Source of the DNA: Dipteronia dyeriana | Taxonomy: Eukaryota > Streptophyta > Magnoliopsida > Sapindales > Sapindaceae | Assembly (NCBI GenBank): GCA_032871835.1 | Contig: CM065297.1 | Location: 70,667,253-70,731,252 of the forward strand | DNA length: 64,000 bases | Direction of reading: 5' to 3' | Shown here: in pieces, positions 11,605-23,190 of the stretch | Layout of the letters: the number at the start of each line of letters is the position of its first letter | How positions within the stretch are numbered: position 1 is the stretch's first letter | Program-made: the position numbers and the translations under genes | Notes under the pieces: model-generated | What the model saw: only the letters and a program-made list of their open reading frames with translations | What the model was told of the DNA's origin: nothing | The model's database searches: none

Positions 11605-13132
11605 TGAAATTCCCTAGAAAGTGTGTGTCTATAACCTAGAGGGGGATAGGTTTTAATTCGATAGATTACCAATTTTGAGAATTAATCAATATTAACAATT
11701 CTACCCCATTCTACTAAATGTTTAAATAAAAGACAACAAACATAAAATAATAACAACAAGCAATATATATGTGGAGACCCTCCAAATGGGAAAAACCACG
11801 GGCTGTTTAGAGTGCCACCCCTGATCCTCAAAATCCACTATTGAGTAAAAGTTTATAACCTAGGTTGACCTCCCGTTTAACCCTCCAGTTACTAACCCTT
11901 TCACTCTACCCAACAGGCCTTAATAGTGATTTTGTATCACAAACCTTGTGCACTAATCACATAGCCACAAGCTTAACAAACATTGAAGAGATATTGGCAA
12001 CCTAAGTGAATATGCAAGAATATTCTATATGCAAAAATGCTAGGTCAAGACATTTATGCTTATCTAGGATTAATATTGACAATTAAAGAAAATCCTAGAT
12101 ATCAATGTTCTAAATGCAAAGGCAAGAAGAATTAGCTAGAAGGGTAAAACCGTTCTAAATTATAGCTATCACAAATGAATGCATCTCAACCAACAATCAA
12201 TACACAAGCATTTCATGAAAGCAATTAAATATTCAAACAAGCATTTAATATGCAATAAAGACTAAAACCCTAGGCATACATGTCTTTGTAATAAAACTAA
12301 GAGGTCTAGAGCATGTAAAAGTTACCTAGTCAATAAGAAAATGATGTTCCATGCTTGAATGATCCTAGAATGAAGCTAGATGATTATGAGATGAAGTTGG
12401 ATTGAGTAAAAATGAGTGTTTGAGAGTCCCTCTCTCTCTAGAAAAACTAAGAACACATAAAAATGGCTTCTTAGACTCTTAAGAACAAGGAGAAAAGAAG
12501 AGAACAAATATATATGGTTCCCTACACCAAATGGCATCGTTTTAGGTGAAAAGCAACCAAATCCAGTCAAGACCACTGGTTGTATTGCGGTCCAGGTAAG
12601 TGTCTAGACCACGACACAGAGAGCGGTGTATCGCCTGGACAATGTCGCTCTGTAGGCTGCTGTGCATGCAGGTGCACAGACCACGGTCTGGACAGCATAC
12701 AACATCTGTGAAACTCCCTCTTGGGAGACCGCGGCGTATGCAACAAGCACAGACCGCGGTAGCCATAACGTTCATCCTCTTGTAAACACCGTTGTGCAGG
12801 TCGTGGCGAGGGCATTGCACAGAGAGCGATCTAAACCGTGGAATAGAGGAAAAATCCTCTTTTTAAGGCACAAACAAACATTCAACACTCAAGCAAGAAT
12901 TAAGACACACAAGGCACACAAGATGGCAAATCAGCGTATATGCAAGATAATTAAAATAAAATGCATGAGTGTGTGTGTGCACAAATACCTCTTCAATGAA
13001 AGTTAAGCAGGTGATTTTACCTTTGATGCTTGTGCTTGGTTACGAACAATGAAGCCTCAAACTACCCTTACATATAGATCCCCAAATGTGGTTGTCAACG
13101 AAATAAGCCAAACAAACACCGAGGAACTTACA
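11605..13132 (-). repeat. R3 5' LTR (right end on the + strand)
   Basis: This 1528-bp LTR is flanked by the primer-binding site on its left and the R1 LTR on its right. It carries the same landmarks as the 3' LTR: the CCTAGAGGGGG motif near its left end, the GC-rich block at 12570-12845 and the TATATAT near 12509. Scattered substitutions and small indels separate the two LTRs, so the insertion is not recent. Confidence 0.92.
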
Positions 13133-13137
13133 CCAAA
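13133..13137. repeat. Target-site duplication of R3, right copy
   Basis: CCAAA pairs with CCTAA at 3649-3653. The next bases, TATTTATAG, rejoin the interrupted R1 LTR. Confidence 0.8.
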
Positions 13138-13273
13138 TATTTATAGTTAAATATTGGAATTAATTTAATCACCACGATCCGGCTAAAACGATTTTGGTTT
13201 TATGAAATTTTTGAAACCGAGCCCACCGTCCTTTCACTGTGCGGATGCCGATTTCCGGTTCTCGAAACCAACA
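13138..13273 (+). repeat. R1 5' LTR, right part
   Basis: This 136-bp end of the LTR matches 21822-21957 in the 3' LTR (TATTTATAGTTAAATATT to CCAACA). It closes with ACCAACA, directly before the primer-binding site. Confidence 0.9.
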
Positions 13274-13288
13274 ATTGGTATCAAAGCC
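13274..13288 (+). other. R1 primer-binding site
   Basis: ATTGGTATCAAAGCC follows the LTR end. It resembles the complement of the initiator methionine tRNA 3' end, as in most plant copia elements. Confidence 0.88.
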
Positions 13289-14459
13289 ACGTTGTTGTTT
13301 GTATTAATTCTATTATTAGAATTGATTCCGGTAGTAGGCACTTTGCATTAGATGTGATTTAATGATTATTTTTATTCATGTGATGAATGGTAAATAAGAT
13401 GATTTTGGTCGATAATTATATGGTTCCTTTGGATTTATTATTAATTTTAATTGTATATCGTTTCTTCAATTTTTAGATAAAAAAATTGTAAACCCGATGT
13501 GGTATATGATATTTTTTGTAAATTGTAAAATTGAAGAATACGGTGTTATCAGCAAACCAATTAGAGTGGATCGCATCAAGGACAAAAATTACAACAAGAC
13601 CAAATTTATAATTTGATTAATTTTTGGGTTGTAATTTAAATATCCAAAAGAACTCGGCCAAAATTCATGTAGTTCTTATTTGCTTTTTCATATTATATTA
13701 TATGTGATAATTATATAATATGTTCATGCATATAATATGTCATCTCTATTAATTAGTGCCTATTGGAATCATTATGACATGTCAAGCATACATATTCTAT
13801 TCTAAAAATGTTTTAGATTAAAAAATAGATTTGTATTTGTTAAAATTGTTACTATTACATAATATTAGATATTTTGTAATTAAAATATAACAATTTAAAA
13901 TATTGAGTGGGAGAGGGTAATATGACAATATTACCTATAGTCTCTACTATTAGTACAACACTGTGAGATTTAAATGGCGCCTTGAGATGCCTTGATTTCG
14001 TCCTCCTTATGGAGGGTGTCCATTTGAGTCAACAACAAGGTTGTCTTCCATGCGATAGGATTTAGATGTATTTCAAAATTGACCTACCCTACGACGGTAA
14101 TTTTTGAGTTAAGTCTGAAAATTTTAAAATGGTAGGTTACACTCAAAAGATGTAATTAAGCTTGATTATTGTATTCTTGACCAAATTCAACGGTGGTAAA
14201 TGAAAGTTGAAAATATGAGATTTTTTGATTTAACTTTTATTAATTGAGAAAGTCTCAATTTAATTGTCAAATACGTGACCTATCCTACTATGGCACATTA
14301 TTTGTGAAAATTGAATTATCGTGGTAATTGAGTAAATATTTTTTCTGTATGCATCATGCATCATATTTACATTATAAAAAGTTATATATGTGATATGTAC
14401 ATATACTGTGGACACAAATTAAATTTGAATGATTGTTATTTAATTTCAGTAGACCAAAC
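13289..14459 (+). other. R1 leader, non-coding
   Basis: About 1.2 kb of AT-rich sequence separates the primer-binding site from the gag start. No open frame of note is seen. It ends close to ATTTCAGTAGACCAAAC just before the gag ATG. TTTCAG there looks like a splice acceptor, but no matching donor was identified. Confidence 0.7.
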
Positions 14460-15259
14460 ATGTCCAATCTAATAATCAAGATACTCTCTACTGAAACACT
14501 GACCGATGAAAATTTTGTCAAATGGAAAAGTAACATGAACATCATGCTTGTATGTGAAAACTTCAATTTTGTCCTAACGGAGGAATGTCCTCCACGCCCT
14601 CATGCCAAGTCATCAACAACTGTTGATGAAGCATATGACCGTTGGTAAAATGCTAACAACAAAGCCCGCTGCTACCTGTTAGCAGACATGTCTGATGTGC
14701 TTAGGTGTAATCACGAAGCGGTTGAAACCACAAAAGGGATTATGGACTCCCTACAGGCAATGTTTGGGAGCCCTTCTGAACAGTCTCGTCATGAGGCTGT
14801 TAAGGCACTTATGAACACTAGAACAAAAAGGGGTACTTCAGTCCGTGAGCACACACTCAAAATGATTGAGCACATAAATGAGGATAAAATTCAGGCACTA
14901 AAATCGATGAAGCCACACAACTGGGGTTGATTTTAGAAACACTATTCCCTAACTTCCTTCAATTTAAAAGCAGCTATTTCATGAATAAATGGAATATAAC
15001 ATGACTCAGTTGCTTAACAAGCTTCAAACCTTCGAAACCATTTCGAATGAAAAAAGGAGGTGAGGCAAATGTTGTCGAAGCTATAACCTCATCTTCTAGA
15101 AAGTCCGAAAAGAGGAAGAATAGGTTTGAAGGAAGTGGCACGTTGAAAAATAAAAAGGGAAATATCAAGGCTAAGTAAAACAACAACAACAAGGCTAAGA
15201 GCTCTGACAAAAAGGCCAAAGGAAAATGTTTCCATTGTGGTATAGATGGTCACTAGTAG
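14460..15259 (+). pseudogene. R1 gag (degenerate)
   Basis: The ATG at 14460 gives MSNLIIKILSTETLTDENFVKWK, the usual start of this gag type. The frame meets TAA at 14646-14648, probably a former CAA, then continues unchanged through LADMSDVLRCNHEAVETTKGI and SPSEQSRHEAVKALMNTR (capsid domain). A frame change occurs near 14930. The CCHC knuckle lies at 15227-15268 (CFHC....H....C), but the two codons after its histidine are both TAG. A lysine-rich basic segment precedes the knuckle. Confidence 0.82.
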
Positions 15260-18200
15260 AGGAACTGTAAAAAGTACATCGAAGAGCTCAAGATTAAAAA
15301 GAAAGGTAAATCAGATTTACTTGTTCTAGAAGCTTGTTTAGTTGAAGATGATATATCTTCCTGGATAGTTGATTCAGAAGTGACTAACCATGTTTGTTGT
15401 TCTATGCAGATGCTTAATTCTGCAACAGAGTTAGCCGATGGGGACTACACGATGAGAGTGGGTAATGGGGCTATGGTGTTGGCTAAAGCAATGGGGGAAG
15501 TGCGACTTCTCTTTAATAATAAATTTCTTGTTTTAAACAATGTTTATTATATTCCTTGTTTTATTCGAAATTTGATTTCTGTTTCTAGACTGTATGAACA
15601 ACTATTTAAGGTTTCTTTTAATAATAAAGTTGTTATTATTTCTAAAAAGGGTTTAAATATTTGTTATGGAACTTTAGATAATGGTCTTTATTTTTTAAGA
15701 CAAACTTCTAATACACTGCTTAACATTGAAATGTTCAAAGTCGAACAACCAAAGTCTAAAAAGCAAAAGATTTCTCCTGATGAAAACACATACCTATGGC
15801 ATCTTAGATTGGGTCATATAAACCTAAATAGGATTGAAAGATTATTAAAGAAAGGTCCTTTACGAGAGCTAAAGGTTGGCACTCTTCCGGTCGGTGAATC
15901 TTGTCTGGAAGGTAAAATGACCAAACGATCTTTTTTGACAAAAGGTCAAAGAGCCAAAGAACCTCTTGAATTGATACATTCTAACGTGTGCGGTCAGATT
16001 AATGTACAAGCAAGAGGGGGTTATGAATATTTTGTCACTTTCGTTGACGATTATTCGAGGTATGGTTATATTTATTTAATGCAAAGGAAATCTGAAACTT
16101 TTGGAAAGTTTATGGAATTCCAAGCGGAGGCTGAAAAGCAATTAAATAAATCGATTAAAACTCTTCGATCAGATCGAGAAGGTGAATACCTTGATACAGA
16201 ATTCTTGGATCTTTTAATCGAACATGGGATCTTATCCCAATTGACTGCACCTGGGACACTGCAACAAAATGGTACCGGAGAAAAGAGAAATAGAACTTTG
16301 CTTGATATGGTAAGATCCATGTTGAGTTACTCATCATTGCCCATGTCATTCTGGGGATATGCACTACAGAATTTTGTATACATACTTAATTTAGTTCCAT
16401 CTAAGTCTATACCTAAGACACCCTTAGAGTTGTGGAATGGTAGCAAAGTTAGTTTGCGACACATTTGCATATGGGGGTGTCCTGCACATGTACTTAAAGG
16501 TAAAACTGGGAAATTGGAACCTCGATCTGAAGTATGTATATTTATAGGAAATCCAAAGGGAACGAGAGAAGGTTTGTTTTATAGTCCTCATGATAATAAA
16601 GTATTCTTATCGGCAAATTTAAATTTTCTTGAAAACAACTATATGATAGACTTCAAACCACGTAGTAAAGTTATACTTGAGGAGTTACTTTATGATGAGA
16701 AGACCACAACACAAAATCATAATGATTTACCACCTCGTCGTAGTAGGAGGGTTGTGAGACAACCTATTCACTATGAACAAATCGGGGAAGCACAAGTTGC
16801 AATTTCTGATCTTGGTAAGGATAATCCATTGACATATCAATGTGTAATGGAAGATTCTGACAATGAGAATTGGCAACAAGAAATGAATCTCGAGATGGAG
16901 TCAATGTACTCCAACTCAGTATGGAAACTTGTAGACCTACCCGAAAGGGTTAAACCTGATGGCTGTGGATGGATCTACAAGATAAAGAGAGGAGTGGATG
17001 GGAAAGTGGAAACTTTTAAAGCTAGGATAGTGGCAAAGGGTTTTACCAAAAAAGAGGGAGTTGACTATGAAGAGACTTTCTCGCCAGTAGCTATGCTCAA
17101 ATCCATTCGCATACTCTTATCCATTACTGCATATTATGACTATAAAATATAGTAAATGGACGTCAAGATGGCTTTTCTAAATGGCCATCTTGACAAAAGC
17201 ATCTATATGGTGCAACCAGAGGGGTTCATAGCTAAAGGCCAAGATGAAAATTTTTGCCAGTTGCAAAGGTCCATCTATGGACTTAAGCAAGCTTCTTGAT
17301 CTTGGAATATTATATTTGATGAAGCGGTTAAGTCATATGGATTTGATCAAAATGTTGATGAACCTTGTGTCTACAAGTACATTAAAAAAAAGAAGGTGGT
17401 CTTCTTAGTTCTTTACATTGATGATATTCTTCTCATTGGGAATGATGTAGAATCTTTATCAAGTGTAAAGAAATGGCTAGTTAACCAATTTCAAATGAAA
17501 GATTTAGGAGAAGCAATCAATGTTCTTTGGATCCAACTTATACGAGATCGTAAGAACAAGTTGTTAGAACTGTCTCAAGCATCGTACTTTGATAAAATGT
17601 TAATCAAGTTTGCGAAGCTGAACTCTAAGAATGTTAATCTGCCTTCTCGTCATGGAGTTACTCTTTCTAAAGAGCAGTGTCCCAAAACACCTCAAGAGGA
17701 AGAAAATATGAGACACATTCCCTATGCCTCTACAGTAGGCAGTCTCATGTATGCTATATTATGTACTAAGCCTGACATATGTTATGCATTAGGAGTAGTC
17801 AGCCGGTATCAGTCTAACCTGGGATTAGATCATTGGGTAGTAGTTAAACACATTCTCAAGTATCTTAGGAGAACGAGAAACTATAAGCTAGTATATTCAT
17901 GTAGGGATTTGATTCCTATTGGCTATACTGATTCTGACTTTCAATCAGACAAAGATAGTAGAAAGTCGACGTCTGGATCAGTGTTTACCATTAATGGTGG
18001 AGCCGTAATTTGGAGAAGCATCAAACAATCCTACATTTCTGATTCCACTATAGAGGCTGAATACTTGGCTGCATATGAAACAGCTAAAAAAACAGTCTGG
18101 CTCCTAAAGTTTTAATCAGATCTAGAAGATGTTCCAGACATGGAAAAACTCATGACACTTTATTGTGACAACAGTGGGGCTGTGGCTAATTCGAAAGAAC

Positions 18201-18400
18201 CTAGAAGCCATAAAAGAGGAAAGCATATAGAGCGAAAGTATCACCTGATTAGGGAGATTGTCCATCGTGGCGATGTGTCTATTCTGAAGATTAGATCTGA
18301 AGACAACCTCGTAGATCCCTTCATAAAGACTCTTCTTGCAAAGAGTTTTGAAGGCCATCTAGAAGGACTAGGGTTGAGAGACATGTCTCATTTACTTTAG
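15260..18400 (+). pseudogene. R1 pol: one reading frame with in-frame stops only
   Basis: From 15260 to 18400 the domains stay in a single frame, interrupted only by stops at 17150 and 17153, near 17298 and at 18113. Protease: [11 protein letters not shown] near 15371, where the family has D-S-G-A. Integrase: [15 protein letters not shown] (HH part); the CxxC is damaged because the first Cys is Gly ([10 protein letters not shown]). The first catalytic Asp of the DDE triad is Asn (15983-15985), while LRSDREGEY and the Glu in [11 protein letters not shown] remain. [23 protein letters not shown] near 17020, MDVKMAFLNG at 17156 and YIDD at 17414-17425. RNase H: STIEAEYLAAYETAKK near 18045 and LYCDNSGAVA near 18158. 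The frame ends in RDMSHLL, typical of this pol. Confidence 0.9.
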
Positions 18401-18402
18401 GG

Positions 18403-18414
18403 CAAGTGGGAGAT
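18403..18414 (+). other. R1 polypurine tract
   Basis: CAAGTGGGAGAT lies immediately before the 3' LTR and a few bases after the pol stop. GTGGGAGAT before TGTTGGG is a common arrangement in plant copia elements. Confidence 0.85.
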
Positions 18415-19987
18415 TATTGGGAAAAGTGTCCTAAGAACACATGTTAATTTTTTGCTGAAATAATAATTGGATTGACATTTCATTTTATATTTGTATACAT
18501 TTAATGTTATTAATATTGTATTAATAACATAAAATTCCATGATTATTAAATATAATATTAAACATAGTATATAAGTTGTTATATATATGAGGATTGTGTT
18601 TAATATAATAATCTTAATTGTCTATTAAGAATGGAATAGTTTTATCCGAACTGTTGATGTGGTGACATTAGAATGAAGGTACTTTGTTAATAAGATTATA
18701 CAAGACGTGGACACGATAAATTAGAATATTTAATAATCCTCCGTCTTAAAACAATGTATTCTAATTTATCAAATAGATGGTCATATATGGAACGATCTTA
18801 ATCCTGAGTATTTAACAGACTCCTACTTGTTGAATTGTGTCTTTTGACTTACTCGGTGTGGTTTGCTCAGGATCCCAAACCTAAAACCTTGTATCTTGGA
18901 GACATGATGACAAAATTAGTTGGGAATGATAATATACAAGATGGAATCCATTCCTTTTTAATTGAAGTAGACAAACGGTTCTCTTGAGTAAATGATTCAA
19001 ATCTTGAAAAATAGAGCGCTCAATTTATGATAAGATCAAAAATAATTGTTCATTAGAGAATCACGTGCACTCAAGGATAAAGATGTAATTGAGAGGTCAA
19101 CGGAATTGAACCTAGCTCATATTACGAACTATCTATGGAAGATTTATCTATATGTAGTCATTATATCAATGGACTATTTGATTCTTATTCGAGTAATTAA
19201 TTCTATAATGAAAAGAGTTAAGTTTCAGTTTTTTAGTGGAATAAATATGGAATTAATAAATCTAATATTTATAAAAAAGTTTAATTAATTATTAAAGATT
19301 TATTGGAGCTTGAAATTATAGGTATATGTGTCCACATACCATCTCCATAATATTGTATTGAACATTATGGTAAAATGAGGCTTAGTGATTAATTTAGAAT
19401 TTATCATCTATACATAAGTGAGTTTATGTGTTGTTTTATTGATTAAATAATATTTGATTGTTTAATTATATATATATATATATATGTAACAATGACTCAT
19501 TAATTATTTTATATTATATATATATATATATATTCTTTGTTGCAGGTGGGTGTTGGTGACTTTCACCACCAACCAAACAATTTTTTTTAAATTTTTCTTT
19601 AATTTTTTTTAGAGCAAAGACTACTGGTCATGTTTAGGTGAAGAAAAACAAGAAGAATAAAAGCAATTGATAATTGCTCTAGTTTTCATTTTTTTGCTTT
19701 TGACATTGATAAAAGGTTTTTGTTTTGTTTTCTTCACATACTTTTAAACTGATTTGAAATGAAACTCCTACTCTATGCTTCATTTTCCAACCACCCTAGT
19801 TCTCTCTCTTTATATACAGTCCACAATGAAGAAAGAACAACGAAGTGTGTTCTTGTAATTTTAACAAGGGAGATAGAGGAACAAAGAACTGTTCGTAATC
19901 CATTGTAACGAGAGAACTAAATAGAAAGAAAAATAAAGTTTTTTTTATTCTAGACTCTAAAGAATATTGTGAGAGGGTATCTCAATA

Positions 19988-19990
19988 TTT
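19988..19990. repeat. Target-site duplication of the CACTA element, left copy
   Basis: TTT before the element and TTT after it (21604-21606) account exactly for the extra three T compared with the empty site at 3431-3444 in the other R1 LTR. Confidence 0.85.
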
Positions 19991-20039
19991 TACTACAAAA
20001 AAAATGTCTATTAGTGACAAACTATTTCCAATGGCGCTA

Positions 20040-20335
20040 ATTGCCGTCGGAAATAGTACCTTTTCCGACGGCCATATTAGAGCCGTCGGAAATGAGTCAA
20101 AATATAACGCCACAATTCCGACGGTCGAATAACTGTCGAAAATAGTCTTTATGCCGTCGGAAATATGGAAAAAGTAACGCAATATTTCTGACGGCCTCAT
20201 GGCCGTCGGAAATTGTCCACATTTCCGACGGTATTTTGTGTGCCGTCGAAAATAGTCTACATTTCCGACGGTATTTTTTGAGCCGTCGAAAATAGTCCAC
20301 ATTTCCGAAGGTGTTTTTTGTATCGTCGGAAATGA
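20040..20335. repeat. CACTA left subterminal repeat array
   Basis: At least a dozen copies of a short motif related to GCCGTCGGAAAT, or its complement ATTTCCGACGGC, alternate in orientation with 10-20 bp spacers. In CACTA elements such arrays are the known binding sites for the TNPA-like protein. That role is inferred here from family knowledge. Confidence 0.8.
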
Positions 20336-21316
20336 TAAAATTTAATTCAAATTAGTTTTAAGGGGAAATACGCTATCGAAAATGTAGTACTATTTTCTAT
20401 ATTATTTGTTATGCCATTGTCATTGAAAAAAATAATTAATTTGTTATTATAATATTAATTAATAAATTATAATGGAATGTATTTGATAATTTATCCACTA
20501 AAAAAGTGTGACTTGTAGATCAATATTTTAAATGTATCACTATATATGTTATTTTTTCTTTATCACTATTTTTTTAGCGAAATCACTCTGTCAAATTTGT
20601 CGCCAAAATTTTTGATTTAGTTTTGAATTTTTCAAATAATATGTCATAGATAATGTAAAAAAAAATATATGGTGATCACTGTAAAAAAAAATAGACATTA
20701 GGGACCCGACTTTGGGAATAAAACAATGAGACTAATAAGAAGACTACTTTATGTGTATATCTAACTAAATTAAATAAATATAAAATATAGCAAAATTATT
20801 AGTAATTACAAGAATAATTAGTTATTTATAATTAAGTTTAATGACACTTCTATATCATATTTTTTTGGAAAAAAAAACTCTAATAATTTTATTTAATATC
20901 TATTTGTTTATCATACAACGTAATTATGAATTTTACTGAACTAAGTTTAAATTATTAATTTTTTTAGTCAAATGTTGATTATAAAAAATAAAATCAACAA
21001 GGATATAATATACGTATCCTATTTCAAGATAAAGTAGGAAAATGTAATTTCCTATCAAATAAGGGAAATATTTTAAAAAATATATTATTTTTTAAAACAA
21101 AATCAATAGTTATATTTAAATATTGTACAAAAAAAACATATTTAATTAACATATCAATAGCTTATATATAAATAGTATGCAAAAAATTTCAGATATAAAG
21201 TTATAGCAAAACGGTATGAGTAACATTTACTATCCATCACTGAGGTCATTGGTTCAATCCATATGAAATGCATAGAAATAGCTGGGTGGCGCTTGCCATT
21301 TTTTTTTTCATTAAAG

Positions 21317-21588
21317 TTTTTCCGACGGCCATCCCCATTTGAAATAAAGATAAGTCGTCGGAAATACTAGTAAATTTGACCACCTCTGATTACTACTACC
21401 GACGGTATTTTTATTTTTTCCGACGGCATTGACCGTCGGAAATGTTCATATTTGTGACAACTCATCGGTAAATTGTTATTTACGACAAGCGTATTTGTGA
21501 CAGCCTCCGACGGCCATTTCCAGTAAAAAAAAACGTATTTCTGACGGGAAATCGTCTCTTCCGATGGCATTTAGCCATCGGAAAAGAC
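21317..21588. repeat. CACTA right subterminal repeat array
   Basis: Roughly eight copies of the same motif occur, some changed (CCGATGGC, CTGACGGG). They include a close inverted pair near 21418-21440 and another near 21559-21583. Fewer copies are present than on the left. Confidence 0.75.
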
Positions 21589-21957
21589 CATTTTTTTGTA
21601 GTGTTTTTCTTGTTGTCTCAAGAGTTGAGTACACAACTTGAATAGAGATTCGAGAGTCAAAATTTCTGTTGAATACCGAGATGCCCACCCGTCGGTTCGT
21701 TTGTGTTGGAGATTCGGTGTAAAAGAACTTGGTTCGAGGAAATCATGAAGATCCTGAAGTGGAAGAACTTGGATGAAGGGAATCATGAAAAGTCTACAAT
21801 GGTAACAATTTCTTTCTCTAATATTTATAGTTAAATATTAGAATTATTATAATCACAACAATCCGGCTAAAACGGTTTTTGGTTTTATGAAATTTTTGGA
21901 ACTGGCCCACCACCCTTTAGCTGTGCGGATATCGGTTTTCGGTTCCTGGAACCAACA

Positions 21958-22655
21958 TTAGTAGCAGCAACAAGAGCAGTAGCAGCTGGGGTAGCCGAAT
22001 CTTGACCCCTCACCTTTACTGATTTGGATGCAAATACATCCATCTAGGATCTGGGTCTTAAGGGTGGAGGAAGAGGTCCACTTGGTACCCAATTGGGACA
22101 GACCTACGCATGTCCTATCTTGTGACTAATCAACATTGAAAGCTATGGGCTGAGCCTAAGTTGGGGAAGTTAGTAAAGGCTTAAGCCTATCAACGTTCTC
22201 TTTGTTGCCCATCTTATAATCACACATAAATGACTAAAAAAAACTTTGATGAGTGATGGGATCCATATCTGAGTATTCTAAGATGAAGAGAAGCAATGAA
22301 TCGTGGCTTTGACGAATCAAGGACTGGGTAGTAGTAGAAAAGTTTGTGGAAAGGCTCGAGTGAAAGAGGAAGGAAAAGTTATGTTTGCATTTTTATAAGA
22401 AGAAGTTTGCAAAAGAAACCAGAGGTAGGGGAAAATGGAAAGGTTTTTGAAATTTATATTGGGGAATGATGTAATCCTACATCTGGAAAGACATACGTGC
22501 AAATGAAAGATGGTGCTCGGTTCTCAAAAATCATTGCTCACACACTCGTTAAGAGCTTGACAGATGTTGCATGGAGGGAGAAATGGGTTGCCACAGATTT
22601 CGTCATCATATCACATCAGTGTGGCAAACTGTATGTTGTGGTAAAAAATAAATGC
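21958..22655. other. Unassigned stretch, no gene seen
   Basis: About 0.7 kb between the R1 3' LTR and the next LTR scrap. It opens with a GCAGCAACAAGAGCAG-like run and is less AT-rich than its surroundings up to about 22200. I could not match it to any other part of the window and no convincing frame is present. It may be the original target of R1 or a piece of another element. Confidence 0.5.
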
Positions 22656-23190
22656 TTATCTGTTAAGCATAAATGAGCATTGATAAGCTATGTGAGTATA
22701 TTGAAATATTCTAGATGCAAAAATGCTAGGTAAGCACATTTAAGCTTATCTGAAGATTTAAATATGGCATTGAATGAAAAATCCTAGATATTAATTTTGT
22801 AAATGCAAATGCAAATAGATTTAGCTAGAAGGGTAAAATCGTCCTAAATACTAGCTATCAATGAATATACATTCTCAACCAACAAACAACAACTCAAGCA
22901 TGTTATAAATACCATTAAACACAAAACCATGCATTAAATCACCAAAAAAAAACAAACCTAGGTATACAAGTCATAAGAATGAACAAAGAAATTCTAGGAC
23001 ATGTAGATATTACCTAGTCAAAGAAAACAAGAAGAATCAAGATTAGATGATGCTTATGAGATGCTAGATGCTCATGGATTGATGTTTGGTTGAGTAATAG
23101 TGAGTTCTTGGAGTTTCTCTCTCTAGAAGAAAGCTTTCTCTCACTTAGATCTAATTTTTGGCTAATAAAATGAAGTGGAGAAGAAGAGAA
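22656..23190 (-). repeat. SIRE-like LTR fragment, related to the R3 LTR
   Basis: It shares ordered landmarks with the R3 LTR read on the + strand: ATATTCTAGATGCAAAAATGCTAGG, then AATCCTAGATATTAAT, then TTAGCTAGAAGGGTAAAA-CGTCCTAAAT and ACATGTAGATATTACCTAGTCAA. Identity is clearly lower than between the two R3 LTRs, so it is a different copy or family. Both ends are missing. It stops where R2 copy F begins. Confidence 0.65.

Larger units (their letters stand above)
3654..13132 (-). mobile_element. R3: full-length SIRE/Maximus-like copia retrotransposon inserted in the R1 5' LTR
   Basis: The element is 9479 bp and has both LTRs, a primer-binding site, gag, pol, a 1.1-kb 3' untranslated region and a polypurine tract, all on the minus strand. 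LTR ends read TGTAAGTTCC and GGGAATTTCA on that strand. The SIRE-like call rests on long LTRs, a gag with capsid domain plus a coiled-coil tail and two CCHC knuckles, and pol motifs such as HLFGSKCYILNDRDQLGKFD. Both gag and pol are interrupted many times, so it cannot make its own proteins now. Confidence 0.9.
19991..21603. mobile_element. Non-autonomous CACTA (En/Spm-type) DNA transposon, 1613 bp
   Basis: The right end is CATTTTTTTGTAGTG, the complement of CACTACAAAAAAATG. The left end is TACTACAAAAAAAATG, with the first base changed from C to T. A 3-bp TTT duplication fits the superfamily. Subterminal repeats of GCCGTCGGAAAT in both orientations fill about 20040-20335 and 21317-21588, which is typical of CACTA elements. 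The middle is very AT-rich and holds no transposase. The short open frames at the left end come from the repeats. It must have been moved by a transposase made elsewhere. Confidence 0.9.
2097..21957 (+). mobile_element. R1: Ty1/copia retrotransposon, Angela/BARE-like, with two later insertions
   Basis: Order on the + strand is: 5' LTR (split by R3), primer-binding site, leader, gag, pol, polypurine tract, 3' LTR (split by a CACTA element). Pol domains run PR-INT-RT-RNase H, the copia order. The lineage call rests on remembered family motifs such as a TLLDMVRSM phrase after the integrase glutamate and HIERKYHLIREIV near the end of RNase H. The element is dead: gag has stops and a frameshift, pol has several in-frame stops, and the first part of the 5' LTR is missing. 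Confidence 0.85.
18415..21957 (+). repeat. R1 3' LTR, split by a CACTA element
   Basis: It begins TATTGGGAAAAGTG; the usual second base G has become A. It ends ACCAACA. Without the insertion and its duplicated TTT the LTR is about 1.93 kb. It keeps the first 210 bases that the 5' LTR lacks. A promoter-like TATATACAGTCCACAA lies near 19811. Many substitutions and small indels separate it from the 5' LTR. Confidence 0.9.

Noticed and set aside
15974..16364. Minus-strand open frames inside the R1 integrase region
   Set aside because: They are shadows of the + strand pol, which has clear integrase motifs in order.
21958..22655. Possible remnant of a host gene between R1 and the next LTR scrap
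   Set aside because: The base composition is less AT-rich, but I could not find a sustained frame or splice-site pattern, so I left it unassigned.
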